From: Gordonia oryzae
Lineage (GTDB): Bacteria; Actinomycetota; Actinomycetes; Mycobacteriales; Mycobacteriaceae
Reading direction: 5' to 3'
NCBI RefSeq assembly: GCF_003797185.1
Contig: NZ_RKMH01000006.1
Span: forward strand, 222,957-286,956
Length of the DNA: 64,000 bases
Shown: piece after piece, positions 43,631 through 53,231 of the stretch
How positions within the stretch are numbered: the first letter of the stretch is position 1
How the letters are laid out: every line of letters begins with the position of its first letter
The notes under the pieces: generated by a model
What the model was told of the DNA's origin: nothing
Database searches by the model: none
What the model saw: only the letters and a program-made list of their open reading frames with translations
Made by a program: the position numbers and the translations under genes

Positions 43631-44890
43631 CTACTCGCCCTGTGCTGCCCCGACTCTCACCGGCCGGCGGTCACCTGCGCTCCACGCATAGGGCAGATCC
43701 GCGCCGTTGAGGACATGATCGCCGATGGCGCGCAGCTTGAAGATCAGCGGATTGTGCACCGAGATCACCCGCGCGTTGCGCCAGTGCCGGTCCAGACGCA
43801 ACCGCTCGGAGGTGATCGACGCCCCGCCGACCTCGAACAGGGTAGACGTGGAGTCGAGCACCGTCGTGATGACCGCGTGCTGGGCGCGGGCGACGTCGAA
43901 CTCGACCTCGTCGAGTAGCGCCTCGTCGGTGGCACCCCCATCGAGGAGCAGATCGATCTTGCTCGCGACGTCGAGGACCAAGGTGCGCGCGGTGTAGGCA
44001 GCAGCGGCCAGGCGCCCGATGACCTGCTGCACCAACGGATCCTCGCGGGGCAGATCCGCCGCGCCGTGGGTGAAGGTGCGGGTGCGGGCACGCACCCATT
44101 CGGAGGTGTCGTCCAGCGCGCGTTGCGCGATACCCGCGAGTACCGACAACTGCACCAATTGCAGATACGACGTCGCATACGTTCGGCCGGGTGCTCCGTA
44201 TCCGGCGCCGAGCAGACGATCGGCGGGCACCTCGACACCGGTGAACTCGGTGGTGCCGCTCGCGGTCAGCCGCTGACCGAAGCCGTCCCAGTCGTCGTGC
44301 TGGACAACCCCATCGGCGTCGGCGTCGACGAGAATCGAGACACGTTCTCCCCCATGATCACCGGCAACGAGGATGTGGTCGGAGTAGAGACTGCCGGTGC
44401 TGTAGTACTTGGTGCCGTCGACGCGGTATCCACCCTCGATGTCGGTCACCGTGGTGCGATAGCGGTCCACGGCGCCCACTCCGGGCTCGGTGATGGCGTT
44501 GCCGACCAGTGTGCCGTCGGCCACGGCGTACAGCCACCGCTGTCGGGCGGGCGAGTCGTCGGCGAGTAGTTGATCCTCGACGAAAGACCAGTGCACCCGA
44601 AGTGCTTGGGGCAGATTGGATTCCGCCGCCGCAAGGTCGATCAGCAGCCGGAACAGGGTCTGCACCGATGCTCCGTAACCACCGAATTCGACGGGGACAC
44701 GCAGCGCACCGAACCGGACCTGTTTGAGCCATGAAATCTCGTCGTATGCGAGGCGGCGGTCCTCCTCTCGCGCGACGGCTCCCTCGGCGATCCGGGCGAA
44801 CACCGGCCCGAACACGGCGTCGAGGTCGGCGTCGGTGTACTCGCCACTTGCGGGGGTGGTGCGCCCTGTGGCGCTCGAGGTCGCGGTCAC
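43631..44890 (-). CDS. DszC/SfnC-like flavin-dependent monooxygenase (acyl-CoA dehydrogenase fold)
   Basis: 419 residues. The fold is that of acyl-CoA dehydrogenases (VPVEFGGYGASVQTLFRLLI, NAITEPGVGAVDRYRTTVTD, KYYSTGSLYSDHILVAG), and the C-terminal HWRNARVISVHNPLIFKLRA followed by IGDHVLNG is characteristic of the DszC/SfnC/NtaA-like FMNH2-dependent monooxygenases involved in using organic sulfur. The catalytic base of true dehydrogenases is absent, as expected. No dszA/B-like genes are adjacent, so the substrate is open. Confidence 0.82.
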   Translation of the reverse strand: MTATSSATGRTTPASGEYTDADLDAVFGPVFARIAEGAVAREEDRRLAYDEISWLKQVRFGALRVPVEFGGYGASVQTLFRLLIDLAAAESNLPQALRVHWSFVEDQLLADDSPARQRWLYAVADGTLVGNAITEPGVGAVDRYRTTVTDIEGGYRVDGTKYYSTGSLYSDHILVAGDHGGERVSILVDADADGVVQHDDWDGFGQRLTASGTTEFTGVEVPADRLLGAGYGAPGRTYATSYLQLVQLSVLAGIAQRALDDTSEWVRARTRTFTHGAADLPREDPLVQQVIGRLAAAAYTARTLVLDVASKIDLLLDGGATDEALLDEVEFDVARAQHAVITTVLDSTSTLFEVGGASITSERLRLDRHWRNARVISVHNPLIFKLRAIGDHVLNGADLPYAWSAGDRRPVRVGAAQGE

Positions 44891-45240
44891 GGTGGTCCTT
44901 TCATGACTCCTGCCACTGCGGTGTGCGAGTGCGAGGACAGGAGTCGTCTGGGGTCAGCGGTATGTCGTGTCGACTGTCGTGTCGGAGCCGCTGGCGCGGC
45001 ATCGCGACACGAGGCTCCGACAGTCTCCGCCGCCGCTCCGCTGCCGCCCACACTTCTACGCAGCGCGCGCGCAAAGCGTGCGGATCGGAGTGACTCATGA
45101 CTGCCGGTGACTTTTCTGCGCTCGCCGAGGCGGAAGCGCCCACAACAGCCATCACCCGACCTAGTCTTTGCGGAGAGCACGACACTACTGGGGCGCTCGG
45201 TGCACTACGCGCGCCCCGCCGGAGAAGGGGCACCCCCGAT
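44891..45240. other. Divergent intergenic region with a 10-bp inverted repeat
   Basis: About 350 bases between the DszC-like gene and the AI-2E-type gene. Perfect arms TGTCGGAGCC (44980-44989) and GGCTCCGACA (45013-45022) can form a hairpin with a 23-base loop, possibly an operator or leader structure of the monooxygenase. An alternative earlier start for the plus-strand gene lies at 45097. Nothing else was recognised. Confidence 0.45.
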
Positions 45241-46422
45241 ATGGCCAAAGGCAACGCACCCATGTCACTGCGCGCGAACCCACCAGCGTGGTCGATGCCG
45301 CGCGGCACCATCGTGCTGATCTCCATCGCCGGCATCGTGGTGGCCGTCGCGGGTATCCGATCGGTTTCGGCACTGGTGGCACCGGTCTTCTTGGCGCTGA
45401 TGCTCACGGTGGCGGTGGCCCCGGCCGCGGGTTGGATGCGACGCAAGGGTTTACCGGCGTGGCTGGCCTTCGTCACGGTCCTGGTGCTGGTGTATGGAAT
45501 CCTCGTGGGCCTGTTCGCCTCGCTGGCCTACTCGGTGGCGCGCCTAGCTACGATCCTGCCGAACTACAGCGACAAGGCCAACGATCTCGTCGCCTCGTTC
45601 CAGCGGTTGCTCACCTCGCACGGGGTCAGTGAACAAAAAGTGCACGATATGCTGCATCAGATCGATTCCAGCAAGATCATCGGCGCGGCCACCAACATCC
45701 TTCAGTCGACCGCCGGCCTCGCCTCGTCGTTGGTGTTGATCCTGGCGCTGCTGTTGTTCATGGCCGCCGACTCGGTCGGTTTCGGGGACCGGATGGAGTA
45801 CCTACGCGCCGAGCGCCCCGACATCGCGTCGGCCTTCTCCGCCTTTGCCCAGGCCACTCGCAGTTATCTATGGGTAACCACGCTGTTCGGTCTGATCGTG
45901 GCGGTGTTCGACAGCGTGGCGCTCGCGATCATCGGCATACCGCTGCCCATCTTGTGGGGTCTGCTGTCGTTCATCACCAACTACATCCCGAACATCGGGT
46001 TCGTCATCGGCGTCATCCCGCCTGCGCTGCTTGGGCTCCTCGACGGCGGTGTGTCGACGATGCTGGTGGTCGTCGTGGTCTACAGCGTGATCAACCTCGT
46101 GATCCAGTCGGTGATCCAACCGAAGTTCGTCGGCGACGCCGTCGGGCTTTCGACCACCTTGACGTTCGTGTCGTTATTGTTCTGGGCGTGGGTCCTTGGT
46201 CCGCTCGGGGCGATCCTGGCGGTGCCGTTGACCATCATGTGCAAGGCACTGCTGCTCGACATCGATCCGTCCACCCGATGGGTCGATGTGCTGCTCAATT
46301 CCTCTGTCCCGCAACGGGTGACGACACCGTCCGACAACAACCACGAGCTCGAGAAAACAGACCCGGCAACGCCACCGGAGGACGGCCCCCGCCACACCGA
46401 CTCACCCCCCCGAGACGAGTAG
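45241..46422 (+). CDS. AI-2E/PerM family membrane transporter
   Basis: 393 residues from the ATG at 45241 (AGAAGGGG upstream; an in-frame ATG at 45097 is possible but its extra 48 residues look like intergenic sequence). About eight membrane helices with the family hallmark IPLPILWGLLSFITNYIPNI followed by GFVIGVIPPALLGLLDGG and VIQPKFVGDAVGLSTTLTF. Members export autoinducer-2 or exchange ions (UPF0118). The substrate is unknown. The C-terminal ~40 residues are hydrophilic and non-conserved. Confidence 0.88.
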   Translation: MAKGNAPMSLRANPPAWSMPRGTIVLISIAGIVVAVAGIRSVSALVAPVFLALMLTVAVAPAAGWMRRKGLPAWLAFVTVLVLVYGILVGLFASLAYSVARLATILPNYSDKANDLVASFQRLLTSHGVSEQKVHDMLHQIDSSKIIGAATNILQSTAGLASSLVLILALLLFMAADSVGFGDRMEYLRAERPDIASAFSAFAQATRSYLWVTTLFGLIVAVFDSVALAIIGIPLPILWGLLSFITNYIPNIGFVIGVIPPALLGLLDGGVSTMLVVVVVYSVINLVIQSVIQPKFVGDAVGLSTTLTFVSLLFWAWVLGPLGAILAVPLTIMCKALLLDIDPSTRWVDVLLNSSVPQRVTTPSDNNHELEKTDPATPPEDGPRHTDSPPRDE

Positions 46423-46439
46423 GGACGACCCCGAGGAGG

Positions 46440-46821
46440 TCAGCGGTCGGTCCACACCGGCGCTCGTTTGGCCAGGAGCGCCGACATCCCCTCCTGCGCA
46501 TTGCAGGTCATCGCGTTGGTGGGCATCGTCTCGGCCATGAGGTCATACGCCCGTGTGTCGGTTTCGTCGATTTGCGGATAGAAGCCACGTTTGCCGATCG
46601 CCAGGGTCGAAGCGCTCGACCCGGCAATGCGCAGCGCGAGTTCGTGGACCGCGTCCATTATCTCCACGCAGGTGTCGAAGACAGCGCGCTCGTCGTCGAG
46701 AGTGCGGTCGACGAGCTCGCATTGGTCATGTCCAGCCGAGAAACGCAGTGTCCGTCGACAACGGGTTGCGCCGCCACGGGCGGGTCGACGTCACGATCCC
46801 TGATGGCGCATCGACAACCAC
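46440..46821 (-). pseudogene. Crotonase/enoyl-CoA hydratase fossil with frameshift and large internal deletions
   Basis: Three colinear pieces of an enoyl-CoA hydratase can be read on the minus strand. From a GTG at 46821: VVVDAPSGIVTSTRPWRRNP, like the N-terminal NRPERRNAL strand, ending in a stop. In another frame: LRFSAGHDQCELVD...FDTCVEIMD, like the FSAGHDL substrate-binding part. Directly joined to it is the C-terminal LALRIAGSSASTLAIGKRGF...NAQEGMSALLAKRAPVW. The ~130 residues with the catalytic core (HGIAxGGG region) are missing. A gene of about 260 codons has shrunk to ~125. Confidence 0.75.
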
Positions 46822-46889
46822 CTCGACCCGGCATCAGCATTTCCCGACGGCACCGCCGCGTCCCGTCCGTTGGGGCAAGTGGCGAGAGG

Positions 46890-48593
46890 TCAGTCGACGC
46901 AGGGAATGGTGCTTGTGTTGACCACGGCCGGGCCGCTGTCGGGCGCGGGCCCGGAGTTGTCGGCACTGGTGTTCTGCGCCCCGTCGGAGGAGTCGTCGGT
47001 GCTCGGGGTCGCCGCCGACCCGGACTCGGGCGACGCAGCGGACTCCGACGCACCGGATGAGGATGGCGCGGACGCGGTAACCGGCACCCCGAAGGCACGC
47101 TGGACCTCGGCGCGGATCGCAACCGGATCGATGATGTTGACGTCTTGATCGTCGACGGTCGCGTACCGCACGACGGGCAGGGTCTGGAAGCTGATCTTCT
47201 GATCGGGCACGCCGATCATGTCCTGGGCCCAGGACACCACATCCCACCCCTGGGAGAAGACCACGTCATCGTCGACGACGCTCATCAGCCGGTTCAGCTT
47301 GCCGACGTCGGTGAGCGTTCCGGCGCTCTGCACCTGATGCAGGGCGGAGAGCAGGAATGCCTGCTGACGGTGGGTGCGGTCGAGGTCGCCGCGGGTCAGC
47401 CCGTGACGCTGACGCACGAAGGCCAATGCCTGCGACGCCGATAGCCGATGCATGCCCGAACTGAAATTCGCGCCCGAATAGTCGTCGGACACTGCGTGAT
47501 TGAGGCAAACCTCGACGCCGCCGAGCGCCTTGGCGACGTCGTAGAAGCCGATCAGGCTGACCTCGGCGAATCGGTCGATCGGCACTCCGGTGAGGGTGCG
47601 CACCGCCTTGATCGTTGCGGTGCGGCCGGCGTCGCGGCCCTTCGCCTCGAGCGTGGCCGGATCGCTGATGCCCCCCTTGGCCAGTTGGTCCTCGGTGGCC
47701 GCCTTGGTGCGGCCGTACACCTCTTTGATCTTGGCCTGGGACACGTCCAGGTCGGGCGTCTCGACGAGGTCGTCGCGCGGAATCGAGTAGGCGACGATGT
47801 TCTTCCGGTCGGCCGGGATGTGCATCAGGATCAGAGTATTCGTGTTGTAGCCACCCGAGTCGCCGTCACCGGCATGCAGCTGTCGCATCACATCGGCGGG
47901 AAGATCGTTGCCGTTCTTGTCCTTTCGGGTGTCGAGTCCGATCAGCAGGATGTTCTGGGTGCCATCGGTCGACCGCGGCGCGCCCTGCAGCACGTTGGAG
48001 TAACCGAGCCCGCCATGAAAAGTGCTGACCCCCATCCACATCGCCCCACAGACGACGAAGGCGACAACCGAGCACACCAGGACCGCCGCTCGGGCCAGTC
48101 CGATCGCCCTGCGGCGCCCACGCGAGGCACGCACTGTTTCCGACGCCGTTCGTCGTGGTGCGCGACGCCGCACGCGATCGCGGTCTGCCGCGCTACCCCG
48201 TGCGGTGCCGCCGCGGACAGGGATGGTCCGGAATACGCCACTATTGGCCCCCACCGTGCCGTCGTCCTGGGTCGACGCGGCCGTCTCCGGCAGTTGCGGA
48301 CTCGGGTGACGATCCGATCTCGGAGTCGTCGGAATGGGCCGAGTCGGGTCCTCGGAGCCCGAACGCCGGGTCGGCCGCGGTTCGGTGGGCCCGGCGCCGG
48401 GGCGATCAGCGTGATCGGAGACGTCCGGTGCCGCGGTAACCCCCCCGACGGGCGTCCAGACCGAGGTGTCCTCGTCGGCTCGGCGCTGCGCCGCCCGGCG
48501 ATACACCTCGCCCGCAGTCAGCCGATGGGGCCGCCCGGCGCGATGATGCCCGGAGGACGCCCGCGACCGACGTCGATCGAACTCGCTGGCCAT
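46890..48593 (-). CDS. LytR-CpsA-Psr (LCP) family cell-wall ligase
   Basis: 567 residues from the ATG at 48593, preceded by GTGGAG; an upstream GTG at 48662 is an alternative. A ~170-residue basic cytoplasmic region is followed by one membrane helix (AAVLVCSVVAFVVCGAMWMG) and the LCP domain: NILLIGLDTRKDKNGNDLPA, YNTNTLILMHIPADRKNIVAYSIPRDD, then GASQALAFVRQRHGL-like SASQALAFVRQRHGLTRGD. LCP enzymes attach arabinogalactan or other polymers to peptidoglycan. The C-terminus carries a Ser/Ala/Asp-rich tail ending in a single Cys. Confidence 0.9.
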   Translation of the reverse strand: MASEFDRRRSRASSGHHRAGRPHRLTAGEVYRRAAQRRADEDTSVWTPVGGVTAAPDVSDHADRPGAGPTEPRPTRRSGSEDPTRPIPTTPRSDRHPSPQLPETAASTQDDGTVGANSGVFRTIPVRGGTARGSAADRDRVRRRAPRRTASETVRASRGRRRAIGLARAAVLVCSVVAFVVCGAMWMGVSTFHGGLGYSNVLQGAPRSTDGTQNILLIGLDTRKDKNGNDLPADVMRQLHAGDGDSGGYNTNTLILMHIPADRKNIVAYSIPRDDLVETPDLDVSQAKIKEVYGRTKAATEDQLAKGGISDPATLEAKGRDAGRTATIKAVRTLTGVPIDRFAEVSLIGFYDVAKALGGVEVCLNHAVSDDYSGANFSSGMHRLSASQALAFVRQRHGLTRGDLDRTHRQQAFLLSALHQVQSAGTLTDVGKLNRLMSVVDDDVVFSQGWDVVSWAQDMIGVPDQKISFQTLPVVRYATVDDQDVNIIDPVAIRAEVQRAFGVPVTASAPSSSGASESAASPESGSAATPSTDDSSDGAQNTSADNSGPAPDSGPAVVNTSTIPCVD

Positions 48594-49382
<789 letters not shown>

Positions 49383-49428
49383 TCGATAACGACGCAGCAC
49401 GGATCCGGTATGTCCCGGGTCCGGCGCA

Positions 49429-49457
49429 GGGGACGATCCACTCCGTGGGTCGTCCCC
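49429..49457 (+). terminator. Terminator hairpin after rpf
   Basis: Arms GGGGACGATCCA (49429-49440) and TGGGTCGTCCCC (49446-49457) pair with one wobble and a five-base loop, 47 bases after the rpf stop. Confidence 0.75.
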
Positions 49458-49512
49458 TTGCTCGTCTCGCCAAGTTGCTCGTCTGACGGATGCCGAGGCG
49501 CGTCCCACCGCA

Positions 49513-50739
49513 TCACGATGCCGCGGATGGCGCCGTGGTGTCCTTACGAGCGATCAACCTAGCTGCCAGGGGGAACACCAGCACCGTCGTGGCGCCCGCG
49601 GCGACGAGCGTGGAGGCCAGCGTCGGTGACATCAGATCACTGCTTGTCGCGACCTGGGTGACGGCAACGATGATCGGCAGGCCGGTGGCCGCATACAGCG
49701 CCAGCGAGACGCGTTCACGTCCGACTCGCAGGCTCGCGTCGTGGGTCACCATCCGCTCGCCCACCCACACCGGGACACCGCGGGCCACACCGATGCCGAC
49801 GACCAGGATCACCCATAGCATCGGCGCCGACGCCACCGCCGACGGATCGATGTTCATGCCCGAGGTCACGAAGAAGACCGGGATGAGCAGTCCGAAGCCG
49901 ATGACTTCGAGGCTCTCGACCACCCGGGTGTGCTCGGGGAGCAGGCGCCGGAGGGCGATGCCGGCGGCGAAGGCACCGAGCACCACGTCGAGATCGAAGA
50001 CCGCGGCCACCGCCATGAACGCCGCGAGCAGCACCACGACGACACGGACGGGCAACTGGAAGGTGCCGCCCTCCATTTCGACGAGCGCGGCGCGCAGGGC
50101 GGGACTCCGGCCGACCCGCCGCGGTAGCGCGAACAGGATCAGGGCCGCGATGGCGAACAAGGCGAGCACGATCGCCGCACCGCCGATGTTGCGGCTGGTC
50201 AACAGCAACGACATCGCCAGGATCGGACCGAGTTCACCGACCGCCCCGTGGGCCATCACCGCGCGTCCCAACGGTTGCTCGAGCAGCCCATCGGCCTTGA
50301 CGATCGGCAGCAAGGTTCCCAATGCCGTCGAGGTCATCGCGATCCCGATCGCCACGTGTGCGGTGAAATCGCCCGGCGCCACCAGCAACGCCACCGCGAT
50401 CGTCGCGATGAGCAGACTCAGCAACCAGATCCCGCCCGCGAGCACGCCGGGTCTGCCCCGCAAGATCGTCGGATCGAGTTCGAATCCGGCGAGCAGGAAG
50501 AGCATGCCGAGGCCGAGCTGGCTCACCGCGGCCACCGAGTCCGGATCACTCATGGCGAGGACGTGCGGCCCGAACACCATGCCGAGAATCAGCAGCACCA
50601 CCACCTCGGGGACGTAGCGGCGGGTGAGTCGGGCGACCAGCGGCGCGGCCACCGCCGCCACCGCAATCCAGAACAGGGTCACCGCGGTGGTTCGATCGGG
50701 ATTCGAGGCCGCCTCGGCAAGCATGCTCACCCACGTCAT
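49513..50739 (-). CDS. Cation:proton antiporter (CPA2/KefB type)
   Basis: 408 residues with about twelve membrane helices. Recognisable CPA2 segments are PEVVVLLILGMVFGPHVLAM, LGLGMLFLLAGFELDPTILR, and IGFGLLIPVFFVTSGMNID; DVVLGAFAAGIALRR is the family's conserved helix. No C-terminal TrkA-N/RCK domain is present, unlike KefB/KefC. Predicted to exchange Na+ or K+ for H+ across the membrane. Confidence 0.87.
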   Translation of the reverse strand: MTWVSMLAEAASNPDRTTAVTLFWIAVAAVAAPLVARLTRRYVPEVVVLLILGMVFGPHVLAMSDPDSVAAVSQLGLGMLFLLAGFELDPTILRGRPGVLAGGIWLLSLLIATIAVALLVAPGDFTAHVAIGIAMTSTALGTLLPIVKADGLLEQPLGRAVMAHGAVGELGPILAMSLLLTSRNIGGAAIVLALFAIAALILFALPRRVGRSPALRAALVEMEGGTFQLPVRVVVVLLAAFMAVAAVFDLDVVLGAFAAGIALRRLLPEHTRVVESLEVIGFGLLIPVFFVTSGMNIDPSAVASAPMLWVILVVGIGVARGVPVWVGERMVTHDASLRVGRERVSLALYAATGLPIIVAVTQVATSSDLMSPTLASTLVAAGATTVLVFPLAARLIARKDTTAPSAAS

Positions 50740-50850
50740 CCTGCCGCATCGCTCGCGACGTGCCTATCAAGACGCGACCACCTCGCCCGCCACATCACAT
50801 CATGGGCACCGGACCCGATCGCGAGGAGCGCCCCGATGATCGGTAGAGGG

Positions 50851-51258
50851 TCAGCTCTGCGCGGACTCCCCTGCCGCATCGCCACGATTCTCGTCCTCGC
50901 TGCCACCGTCACCGGCGGCGATCGCCGATCCGCCGAGAGCGCTGACCGCGATGCCATAGGGCAAGAATCGCACCCGGCGTCGGGGGTCGGTGTTGTGCTG
51001 ATTGGCTCGCAGGGCATCGATTTCGGTGGCGAAGACCTGCTCCACTCGGGCATCGCCGCGATCATCGACGTCGAACACCGCCCAGACGCCTGCCCCGACC
51101 TCGCCCGCGGTGGTCGGTTCCGGCTTGGTGCGGCGGCTCGATGCCGCCGGTTCGGAAACGAAGCGCCCGAGGACCTGGCGCAAGCCGTCGGCGGCCTCCC
51201 GCGCGAAGCGATCGAAGTCCTCGGGGTCGAATCCGAAGTTCTCGTTGCGACCAGCCAT
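50851..51258 (-). CDS. Hypothetical acidic protein
   Basis: 135 residues without membrane segments: MAGRNENFGFDPEDFDRFAR, a central VWAVFDVDDRGDARVEQVFA, EIDALRANQHN, RVRFLPYGIAVSALG, and a Ser/Gly/Glu-rich tail. The VFATEIDALRANQ helix is reminiscent of small actinobacterial proteins with an N-terminal FDPEDFDR motif, but I cannot name a family. It stands alone upstream of a decayed region. Confidence 0.55.
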   Translation of the reverse strand: MAGRNENFGFDPEDFDRFAREAADGLRQVLGRFVSEPAASSRRTKPEPTTAGEVGAGVWAVFDVDDRGDARVEQVFATEIDALRANQHNTDPRRRVRFLPYGIAVSALGGSAIAAGDGGSEDENRGDAAGESAQS

Positions 51259-51371
51259 CGTTGGGCCTTCCGTCGTTGCCTGTCGTCGGCGTCAGGCGTT
51301 GTGGTCTCCAGTGTGGCGAGCGGGACCCGACTTCGCCACCGCGATCGGTTCGATGACCGCGATGGATTCGA

Positions 51372-51755
51372 TCACCGCGCCCGCAGCAATCCCTTATCGA
51401 GTGCGCAGAGCACCTCGAGGGCGGTCCGCAGGCTGGTCGAGCTGGATCGGCTGCGCACGGCCGACGTCTGCGTCTCCAGGGCCCCAGAAATCATGTGTGC
51501 CCAGAACTCGTGGAGTCGGGCGATGCTGTCGGGAGCGAGGTCGGCCGGATACAGCCGCACCGAGCGGACATCGCCGGGATCGGGTTCCCGGACGATCATC
51601 GCCTTGACCTCCAGAGATCGCATGACAACGCTGAAGTTGCTGCGCTGCAATCTCGTTGCGGTGGCATCCTGAGCCGGGGTGCCGCCAAGGTGACGATGCA
51701 CCCACCGCATCACCGCGGCCTCGCTGCGGTTGAGAGGCACCACGCCGGATGGACC
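51372..51755 (-). pseudogene. Truncated MarR-family regulator (N-terminus deleted)
   Basis: The reading frame has the MarR winged-helix core and C-terminus: EAAVMRWVHRHLGGTPAQDA, TRLQRSNFSVVMRSLEVKAM, REPDPGDVRSVRLYPADLAP and a final dimer helix. The N-terminal dimerisation helix (~40 residues) is missing; the open frame upstream is the antisense of the adjoining MFS gene. It lies head to head with an MFS remnant, so one deletion probably removed both 5' ends and the shared promoter. Confidence 0.7.
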
Positions 51756-51769
51756 CGTGTGGTCCGCGG

Positions 51770-52538
51770 GGCTTGATCTCGCGACCGGACGCGCAGCATT
51801 CTCGCCGATGATGATCGTCGGCGGGGTGGCGCCGGTACTCGCGCCGCTGCTCGGCGGGTTCCTCGTCGATCCGATCGGGTGGCGCGGAATCCTCGGCGTG
51901 GTTCTCGCGATCTCGGTCATCACGCTCGTCTCGATCGCCTGCGTCATCACCGAGACCCCTGCCCCGAGATCGCCGGCTCGCACGCCGCCGCGCCGACCAC
52001 CCGGGATCGACCCGCGAGCTGCGCGGGCCCGGACTTCTCCGATACAGCGGCACTTTCGCGTTCTCCTTCGCGGTGATGATGGCCCATCTCTCGACGTCGC
52101 CGTTCGTCTATCAGGACGTGATGGGGCTCTCCAGTGGCGTGTACGGGCTGGCGTTCGGGGTCAACGCAGCGGTCCTGCCGGCCGGCAGCGCACTGGCCGC
52201 GCGTGTGGTCGCCACCCGCGCGGTACGCGGGCTCGTCTCCGTCGGAATCACCGTGATGTCCACTGCCACCATCGGTTTCGCACTGCTGGTGGTGACCGAC
52301 GCACCACTGCCCTGGCCATGTCGTCCGTCGGCGCCAACGCCGGCGCCGCATCGGCGGTACTGGCACCCTGCATTTCGGGCTCGGCGCACTGGTATCGCCC
52401 TTGGTGAGCGTCGCCGGACCCGACACTGCCGGCCCCCTGGCGATCGTCATGCTGGTCTGCGCGGCGATCGCGGTGTGGGCCTTCCTCGCCGCCGGCGCAG
52501 CGGCCGGGCCGCCGCGCATCGTCGAACAGACTGTGTGA
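51770..52538 (+). pseudogene. Bcr/CflA-type MFS drug-efflux remnant, multiple frameshifts
   Basis: Three consecutive frames give one transporter C-terminal two-thirds: DLATGRAAFSPMMIVGGVAP...WRGILGVVLAISVITL (frame 1), ELRGPGLLRYSGTFAFSFAV...PFVYQDVMGLSSGVYGLAFG (frame 2), then LAMSSVGANAGAASAVL and GTLHFGLGALVSPLVSVAGP...MLVCAAIAVWAFLAAG (two more shifts) up to a TGA. The first ~130 residues are absent. It is head to head with the truncated MarR gene. Confidence 0.8.
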
Positions 52539-52546
52539 GAAGAGGT

Positions 52547-53200
52547 TCAGACCAGACCCGCGCCGTGAACGGCGATCGCCACCTGCACACGATTGGCCGC
52601 ACCAAGTTTACTGAAGATGTGCGAGATGTGCGCCTTGACGGTGGCCACACTCATGTAGAGCTCGGCGCCGATCTCGGCGTTTGACGCTCCCTTGGCCAAC
52701 GCGATCGCCACCTCGCGTTCCCGCTCGGTCAGTCGCGCGATGCCGTCGCGCGCCACGACCGACCCCGATTGCTGCCCGGAGTCGACGACCTGTTTGATGA
52801 GCGCCGCGGTCACCGAGGGACTCAGCGCGGGTTGCCCGTCGAGGACGTTGCTGATGGCCGCCACGATCTGCTGCGGTGGTGTGTCCTTCAACAGGAATCC
52901 GTCGGCACCGACCGCCAATGCCCGTACCACATAGTCGTCGGCGTCGAAGGTCGTCAGCACGATGACTGCCGGCGCCGGTTCGGCAGCCTTCAGGGCGCTG
53001 GTGGCCGCGATCCCGTCCATCACCGGCATCCGCAGATCCATCAACACCAGATCGACCGGGTCGCTGCGGTGCGCGTCGAGCGCCGCACTGCCGTTGGGCG
53101 CCTCCGCGGCTATCGACAAGCCCGGTTCGGCGCCGAGCAGCAACTTCAGTCCCGACCGCACCAACGGGTCGTCGTCGACGATCATCACCCGTGCGACCAC
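52547..53200 (-). CDS. NarL/FixJ (LuxR-type) response regulator
   Basis: 217 residues. Receiver domain with acidic pocket VDDD (8-11), phospho-acceptor D55 in LVLMDLRMP, T in VLTTFD and K in LLKD. The C-terminal LuxR HTH reads LTEREREVAIALAKGASNAE then IGAELYMSVATVKAHISHIF. It follows a histidine kinase gene by 31 bases on the same strand, forming a two-component system next to a divergent ABC exporter, which is the likely target. Confidence 0.93.
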   Translation of the reverse strand: MVARVMIVDDDPLVRSGLKLLLGAEPGLSIAAEAPNGSAALDAHRSDPVDLVLMDLRMPVMDGIAATSALKAAEPAPAVIVLTTFDADDYVVRALAVGADGFLLKDTPPQQIVAAISNVLDGQPALSPSVTAALIKQVVDSGQQSGSVVARDGIARLTEREREVAIALAKGASNAEIGAELYMSVATVKAHISHIFSKLGAANRVQVAIAVHGAGLV

Positions 53201-53231
53201 CAGCCACCTCCTCGAATCTCGGTCACCCTGA

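Noticed and set aside
44901..45476. A 191-codon minus-strand frame upstream of the DszC-like gene
   Set aside because: It is antisense to the start of the AI-2E-type gene and the intergenic hairpin, with no recognisable motif.
51730..52407. A 225-codon plus-strand frame as an intact MFS gene
   Set aside because: Only its first half resembles a transporter; the rest of the transporter continues in other frames, so it is part of a frameshifted pseudogene.
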